From contig NZ_VMOA01000037.1 of assembly GCF_020662345.1 (NCBI RefSeq), positions 1 through 57,075 of the forward strand: a stretch of 57,075 nt of DNA, given 5' to 3'. This document shows positions 52,975 to 57,075 of this stretch, piece by piece. The translations under genes were made by a program, and so were the position numbers. How positions within the stretch are numbered: the first letter of the stretch is position 1; each line of letters starts with the position of its first letter. This stretch comes from Methylobacterium sp. W2. GTDB taxonomy: Bacteria; Pseudomonadota; Alphaproteobacteria; Rhizobiales; Beijerinckiaceae. The notes below the pieces were generated by a model. It made no database searches, was not told the origin of the DNA, and was given only the letters and a program-made list of their open reading frames with translations.

Positions 52975-53011
52975 GGCGACGGTTCCCCGGTGCCGGTGTG
53001 CCGCGCCGGGT

Positions 53012-53662
53012 TCAGCCGGGCTTCCGCATCCTCAGGATCTTGAAGAAACCACCGGGGAAGGTCGGCGAGACGCCGATGAACTCGACGCCGTTGCGCCGCG
53101 CCCAGGCCTCGATTCGCGTCGACTTGAAGGCCGAGGACCAGCCGATCTTGGTGCAGAGCGGTGCCACGATCTCTTCGACCTTGGCGACCGCGCCCTTGGT
53201 CTGGCCGAAATGGTTGGCGAGGACGATCTCGCCGCCCGGCCGCACCACGCGGAGGAATTCCGACAACGCGGCTTCGGGGTCGGGCACCAGGGTGATGAGG
53301 AACTGCGCGACCACCGCGTCGAAGCTGGCATCGGCATAGCCGAGCCGGCACACATCCATCACCTGGAGGCCACGGACATGGGTCAGCCGGCGGCGGAGCA
53401 CCTTGGCGCGGGCACGCTTCAGCATGTCCTCGGACAGGTCGACGCCGCAGACGAAGCTGCCCGCCGGATAATAGCCGAGGGACAACCCGGTGCCGACGCC
53501 GGCTTCCAGGATACGCGGCCCGCATGCGGTGGCGGCCATCACCGCGTCGCGCGCGGCAGGCTCGGTGAGCTTGTCGTAGACGACATCGTAGACCGGTGCC
53601 CAGCGGGCATAGGCCTTGCGCATCAGGGCCGTGCTCGGACCGGCCTGCGGCTCGCTCAGCAT
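53012..53662 (-). CDS. SAM methyltransferase, PmtA-like (phospholipid N-methyltransferase type)
   Basis: A 216-residue class I methyltransferase. It starts MLSEPQAGPSTALMRKAYARWAPVYDVVYD (split here: the YARWAPVYD box is typical of Rhodobacter-type phosphatidylethanolamine N-methyltransferases). The SAM loop is ILEAGVGTGLSLGYYP, the acid is in VCGVDLSEDML and motif IV in FDAVVAQFLITLVPDP. The likely reaction is methylation of phosphatidylethanolamine toward phosphatidylcholine, but ubiquinone/menaquinone-type substrates cannot be excluded. ATG 53662 follows AGGAC. It is 64 bases after mnmA. Confidence 0.85.
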   Translation of the reverse strand: MLSEPQAGPSTALMRKAYARWAPVYDVVYDKLTEPAARDAVMAATACGPRILEAGVGTGLSLGYYPAGSFVCGVDLSEDMLKRARAKVLRRRLTHVRGLQVMDVCRLGYADASFDAVVAQFLITLVPDPEAALSEFLRVVRPGGEIVLANHFGQTKGAVAKVEEIVAPLCTKIGWSSAFKSTRIEAWARRNGVEFIGVSPTFPGGFFKILRMRKPG

Positions 53663-53726
53663 GTCGTCTCTAAGTCCTGCGGATGGGAAGGGGTGACGTC
53701 TCGGGCGGTGGAGCCGGGGGCTGGTT

Positions 53727-54884
53727 TCAGGCCGCTTGCGCCGCTCCCGCTGCCAACGCGTCGATGCGGCGAATGGTGCCGCCGCCGAGTACGCGCGCAC
53801 GCGGGCCGTCATCGGCGTAGATGACGCAGGCCTGGCCCGGGGAGACGCCGTCCTCCGGTGTGGCCAGCACGATCTCGGCGGCTGCTCCACCGGAATCGAG
53901 CGTCAGATGCGCGGCACGCGGTTCGCGGGTCGAGCGGACGCGCACGGCCACCGGCATGTCGACGACCCCGCCGGGCGGCACGATCCCGAGCCAGTTCAGA
54001 TCGTCGAGGTGGATGCGGCTGGTGGCCAGGGCGGAACGCGGGCCGACCACCACGCGGGCGGTGGCCGGCTCCAGGCGGATCACGTAGAGCGGCTCACCGG
54101 CGGCGAGGCGAAGGCCCTTCCGCTGCCCGACCGTGTAATGGATGATGCCCTCATGCCGGCCGAGCACACGGCCGTCGAGGGCGACGATCTCGCCGGCACG
54201 CGCCGCATCCGGCCGCAGCTTGGCGATGACGTCGGCGTAGCGCCCCTGGGGCACGAAGCAGATGTCCTGGCTGTCGGCCTTCTCGGCGATGGCGAGGCCG
54301 AGCTCGCGGGCGAGGCGACGGGTCTCGTCCTTGGGCAGTTCGCCCAAGGGGAAACGCAGGAAATCGAGCTGCTCGGCCGTGGTGGCGTAGAGGAAGTAGC
54401 TCTGGTCACGGGCCGGATCGAGGGCGCGGTAGAGGCCCCGGCCTCCGGTCTCCACGGGCCGGCTCGCCACGTAATGGCCGGTGGCGAGCACGTCGGCATC
54501 GAGGTCGCGGGCGGTGGCGAGGAGGTCCCGGAACTTGATCGAGCGGTTGCACTCGACGCAAGGGATCGGCGTCTCGCCGGCCAGATAGCTCTCGGCGAAC
54601 CGGTCGATCACCGATTCTCGGAAGCGGTCTTCGTAATCGAGGACATAATGCGGGATGCCGAGGGTTTCGGCGACGCGGCGCGCATCGTGGATGTCCTGGC
54701 CGGCGCAACAGGCACCCTTGCGGTGCACCGCCGCGCCATGATCGTAGAGCTGCAGCGTGATCCCGACGACGTCGTAGCCCTGTTGGCTGAGCAGCCCGGC
54801 CACCACGGAGGAATCCACGCCGCCGGACATGGCGACGACGACACGGGTCTCGTGCGGGGCCTTGGGAAGGTCGAGGGAATTCAT
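53727..54884 (-). CDS. mnmA: tRNA-specific 2-thiouridylase MnmA
   Basis: A 385-residue MnmA, which adds sulfur to C2 of the wobble uridine of Lys, Glu and Gln tRNAs. The PP-loop is VVAMSGGVDSSVVAGLL, the catalytic cysteines are in IPCVECNRSIKF and SQDICFVPQG, and HYTVGQRKGL with the C-terminal OB-like part completes the family pattern. ATG 54884 is used; a 53-codon extension upstream is not conserved-looking. It diverges from fliK and heads a run of four minus-strand genes. Confidence 0.95.
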   Translation of the reverse strand: MNSLDLPKAPHETRVVVAMSGGVDSSVVAGLLSQQGYDVVGITLQLYDHGAAVHRKGACCAGQDIHDARRVAETLGIPHYVLDYEDRFRESVIDRFAESYLAGETPIPCVECNRSIKFRDLLATARDLDADVLATGHYVASRPVETGGRGLYRALDPARDQSYFLYATTAEQLDFLRFPLGELPKDETRRLARELGLAIAEKADSQDICFVPQGRYADVIAKLRPDAARAGEIVALDGRVLGRHEGIIHYTVGQRKGLRLAAGEPLYVIRLEPATARVVVGPRSALATSRIHLDDLNWLGIVPPGGVVDMPVAVRVRSTREPRAAHLTLDSGGAAAEIVLATPEDGVSPGQACVIYADDGPRARVLGGGTIRRIDALAAGAAQAA

Positions 54885-55107
54885 CACGTCACGGGTTCGC
54901 GGGCAGGCAGCAGCGCCCGCACATGCGGAGTCTATAGCGATCCTGAGGTGGAACTTCCAGGCCGGCCGGGGGCAGGTCTCGCATGCCGATGCCCCGGACC
55001 CGGCAAATCCTGCCTGGCCAGGGACGATTTCGCCGGGTCGCACCGGGTCGAGTTGTGGGCGGAAAAAATTCTGCCTGTCGAAACAACGGTTTGCCGGTCG
55101 TGCTTCG

Positions 55108-55122
55108 TGGCTCGGAGCTTGC
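55108..55122 (+). promoter_or_regulatory. Sigma-54-like promoter match before fliK
   Basis: The sequence TGGCTCGGAGCTTGC carries the invariant GG and GC doublets with exactly 10 bases between and the flanking TGG and TTGC of the -24/-12 consensus. Its -12 element ends 28 bases before the fliK ATG, so the leader would be very short. A chance match is possible in GC-rich DNA. Confidence 0.35.
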
Positions 55123-55150
55123 GCGGTGGGGGGCGAGGAGATTGCGCCGA

Positions 55151-57075
55151 ATGGCCACCACGTCGATCAACGGAGACCCGGCGGTGCGGTTCGCGAGCGC
55201 GGTCGCCGCGCGTCCCGCCACCGATGTGGCGGGCCTCGAACGTTTCAGCATCCCCGCGGGCGAGCCGGCCCCGGCGCCGTCCCCAATGCCGGCCTCACTG
55301 GCTTCGCCGATCTCGGATTCGATCCGCCTGGGCCCGACGACGATCCCATCGTCGCCGTCGTCGAAAGGCGATACCGCTGGGCCGGCGGCGCATGCACAGC
55401 GGCCGGCTTATCATGGGCCGGTATTGGTCGATGCCGGAGGGGTGGTCTCGGTCGAGGCGGCACTGCGGGAATACAATCCGGTTCCAGAACAGATTGGCGA
55501 CATCGTCGAGGCACGGCCGCTGCGGGTCCGAAGGGACGAGGATCAGGCGACGCCGGCGAACGGGACCGGTCTCGGAGGCCTGCCGTGGTTGCCCCAGCAG
55601 CAGGCCAGTGGCGCCGCCATGCCGGCATCCGAGGGCGCTCGGACACCGCAGGTCCCATCCGATCAGGAGGGAGATCGCGACTCTTCAGCGAGCCCGGTCA
55701 ATGCCGCGCCTCTTCGGGGTTTGCCGGTGCAGGGTCACGCGCCGTCTCTTCCTCCATTGGCGGAGGCCGGCGGATCGGGGGGCGCGCTGTTGCAGCACGA
55801 ACAGGGTCGGGCTTTCGTTTCGGCGACGAAAGGCACCGAGATGCAGCCCATCACGTCGCGACAGGGGGGAGATCCAGCGATCATGGGGCCGCTGGGAGGC
55901 ACTGCCGCGATCCCGAGCTTCCCGCAGCAGCCGGCGCGTCCGGCCTTCGTGGCCATGGCTGACGGGGCCGGCACGGAGGCTGCGCTGGCCAAGCAGGATG
56001 CAAAAGCGCCTTCCGCTTCCTCCCCGGTCCGCTCCGGAACGCTATCCCAAATGCCGCCGCAAGCCGGCAGGGCAGGCTTGCCGTTGACCGACGGCACCGG
56101 ACCATTGCCCGCCCCTTCCGTGCAGGATCGGCAGGAACGGGGTTTGGCCACCCTGCCCGTCCAGGCCTCCCCGCCCATCGCCGGGAATGGTGGCCTGTCC
56201 GCCGCCCCGCCTCAGGCCGGCAATGCGCAGCCGCCTGCGACGGCAGGACATAGTGCGGCAACCGCTCCGGTTCCGGCGATCGCATCTCCGGCCGTCGCTG
56301 CCGAGGCGGTCACGTCGGCCGAGGAGCGGAACGACGACGTGGCGGTTCCGGCGGACGGCACCGCTCCGAACCCCACCGCGACGGCGATTTTCGCCCTCGC
56401 CCCGCCCGAACTCGTCGCGCCTCCAGCCCCGGCCAACGCTCCCGCGATGGCGATTCAGGCCGGTGCCGCCCCTCGTTCGAACGCGAGCGCAATCGTTTCA
56501 CCCGGCACCGGCACCGGCACCGCGCAAGCTGACGCCGGTCGCCCGGTCGCCGTACCCGCACCCGGCACCGATCGCCCGGCCGCTTCCGAGCGCGAGACCT
56601 CCTCCGCCAAAGCTTTCGACGAGCTGGCGTCCGCTTCGGCCATGGCCCCCGATGATTTCGCTTCCGCCCCCACGGCGCCGTTCGGCCCTGTTCCGGCAGC
56701 CCACATTGCCGCGCCCGCACCCGAAACCGCTGGCTTTCTCCCCCAGGCCCAGGCGGCGCCGGTGCCCCTCGGCGCGGTGCCGATGACCATCGGGCTCCGG
56801 TCGCTGGCCGGGTCGAACCGTTTCGAGATCAGCCTCGATCCGAAGGATCTCGGGCGAATCGACGTGAATCTCGATATCGACAAGGACAGCGGCACGGTCA
56901 CCGCCCATCTCACGGTCGACCGGCCGGAGACCCTGGCCCTGCTCCAGCGCGATGTCGGCAACCTGCAACAGGCCCTGTCGCAGGCCGGTTTCGACGCGGG
57001 CGAGGCCGCCATCAACCTGTCCCTGCGCAGCGACACCGGCTCCAACGGGGGCAACGGCGCCGAGCGGGATGGCGG
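55151..57075 (+). CDS. fliK: Flagellar hook-length control protein FliK (partial, runs off the edge)
   Basis: The frame is open from ATG 55151 (GAGGAG 10 bases upstream) to the last base, at least 641 residues with no stop. Residues 1-540 are low complexity, rich in Ala, Pro, Gly, Ser and Gln, as in the ruler part of FliK. About 545-640 form the Flg_hook domain: SLAGSNRFEISLDPKDLG, then IDVNLDIDKDSGTVTAHLTV and LLQRDVGNLQQALSQAGFD. FliK sets hook length and switches the flagellar export apparatus to filament substrates. The C-terminal tail is outside the window. Other flagellar genes should lie just to the right. It diverges from mnmA. Confidence 0.9.
   Translation, partial: MATTSINGDPAVRFASAVAARPATDVAGLERFSIPAGEPAPAPSPMPASLASPISDSIRLGPTTIPSSPSSKGDTAGPAAHAQRPAYHGPVLVDAGGVVSVEAALREYNPVPEQIGDIVEARPLRVRRDEDQATPANGTGLGGLPWLPQQQASGAAMPASEGARTPQVPSDQEGDRDSSASPVNAAPLRGLPVQGHAPSLPPLAEAGGSGGALLQHEQGRAFVSATKGTEMQPITSRQGGDPAIMGPLGGTAAIPSFPQQPARPAFVAMADGAGTEAALAKQDAKAPSASSPVRSGTLSQMPPQAGRAGLPLTDGTGPLPAPSVQDRQERGLATLPVQASPPIAGNGGLSAAPPQAGNAQPPATAGHSAATAPVPAIASPAVAAEAVTSAEERNDDVAVPADGTAPNPTATAIFALAPPELVAPPAPANAPAMAIQAGAAPRSNASAIVSPGTGTGTAQADAGRPVAVPAPGTDRPAASERETSSAKAFDELASASAMAPDDFASAPTAPFGPVPAAHIAAPAPETAGFLPQAQAAPVPLGAVPMTIGLRSLAGSNRFEISLDPKDLGRIDVNLDIDKDSGTVTAHLTVDRPETLALLQRDVGNLQQALSQAGFDAGEAAINLSLRSDTGSNGGNGAERDG

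Noticed and set aside
55143..55962. Second plus-strand frame over the first part of fliK
   Set aside because: It is a Gly/Arg/Ala-rich +1 shadow that ends early, while the fliK frame stays open to the window end.
53736..56087. 783-codon plus-strand frame spanning mnmA and the start of fliK
   Set aside because: It runs antisense through the well-conserved mnmA and then out of frame through fliK, whose own frame carries the ribosome site and Flg_hook domain.

Overview
The window looks like a chromosomal segment of a high-GC alphaproteobacterium of the Methylobacterium/Methylorubrum type (Hyphomicrobiales). The signs are a complete hopanoid side-chain block (hpnL-hpnM-hpnI-hpnJ-hpnK), a class I PHA synthase, propionyl-CoA carboxylase alpha subunit, a NepR-like protein beside a single-domain response regulator, a RibB carrying a decayed cyclohydrolase II domain, and the gene order anmK/tyrS/AsmA-like/bcp/M23/prfB. 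The taxonomic call is inference from gene content. I saw no rRNA, tRNA, CRISPR array, transposase, integrase or prophage gene, so this reads as core chromosome with small accessory genes.

Layout. 1-5835 (minus): hopanoid genes hpnL, hpnM, hpnI, hpnJ, then a rho-independent terminator and a 42-codon ORF, then hpnK. 6045-7229 (plus): a vertebrate-AGAT-like amidinotransferase reading away from the hopanoid block across a 209-bp gap that holds a perfect 20-bp palindrome. 7339-15825: MipA/OmpV porin-like protein, a GST, an alpha/beta hydrolase-like protein without its nucleophile, a NepR-like/response regulator pair, a Tat-exported dienelactone hydrolase, a tandem cold-shock protein with DUF192, and a DUF1624 membrane protein. 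15913-18795: EF-P diverging from its modification enzymes EpmA-EpmB. 18845-25951: YdcF, DUF3253/DUF599, acylphosphatase, DUF4272, a GGCT-like protein, PccA and a hypothetical. 26157-32813: L,D-transpeptidase, histone-deacetylase-family protein, RibBX, AroC, AnmK and TyrS. 32814-33152: intergenic hairpin repeats. 33153-41481: giant AsmA-like protein, Bcp, M23 peptidase, prfB with its programmed frameshift, and small exported proteins. 41622-49414: aminotransferase, PhaC, GNAT, FadL-type porin, FAH-family hydrolase and DUF808. 49506-57075: BioB, an orphan histidine kinase, a TVP38/TMEM64 protein, a lipid-methyltransferase-like enzyme, MnmA, and a flagellar hook-length protein (FliK) that runs off the right edge.

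How the genes work together. HpnI, HpnK and HpnJ are established as the steps that add N-acetylglucosamine to bacteriohopanetetrol, deacetylate it and convert it to the cyclitol ether. Methylobacterium is known to make a guanidino-substituted form of that cyclitol ether, and the divergent amidinotransferase is an attractive candidate for the unassigned guanidinylation step. This is the strongest discovery lead in the window. Secondary leads are the four-gene minus-strand run mnmA/methyltransferase/TMEM64/histidine kinase, the NepR-like/response regulator pair, and the terminator-plus-short-ORF arrangement before hpnK. Two coding features are easily missed: prfB is split across two frames by a canonical CTTTGAC slip site, and fliK has no stop inside the window.
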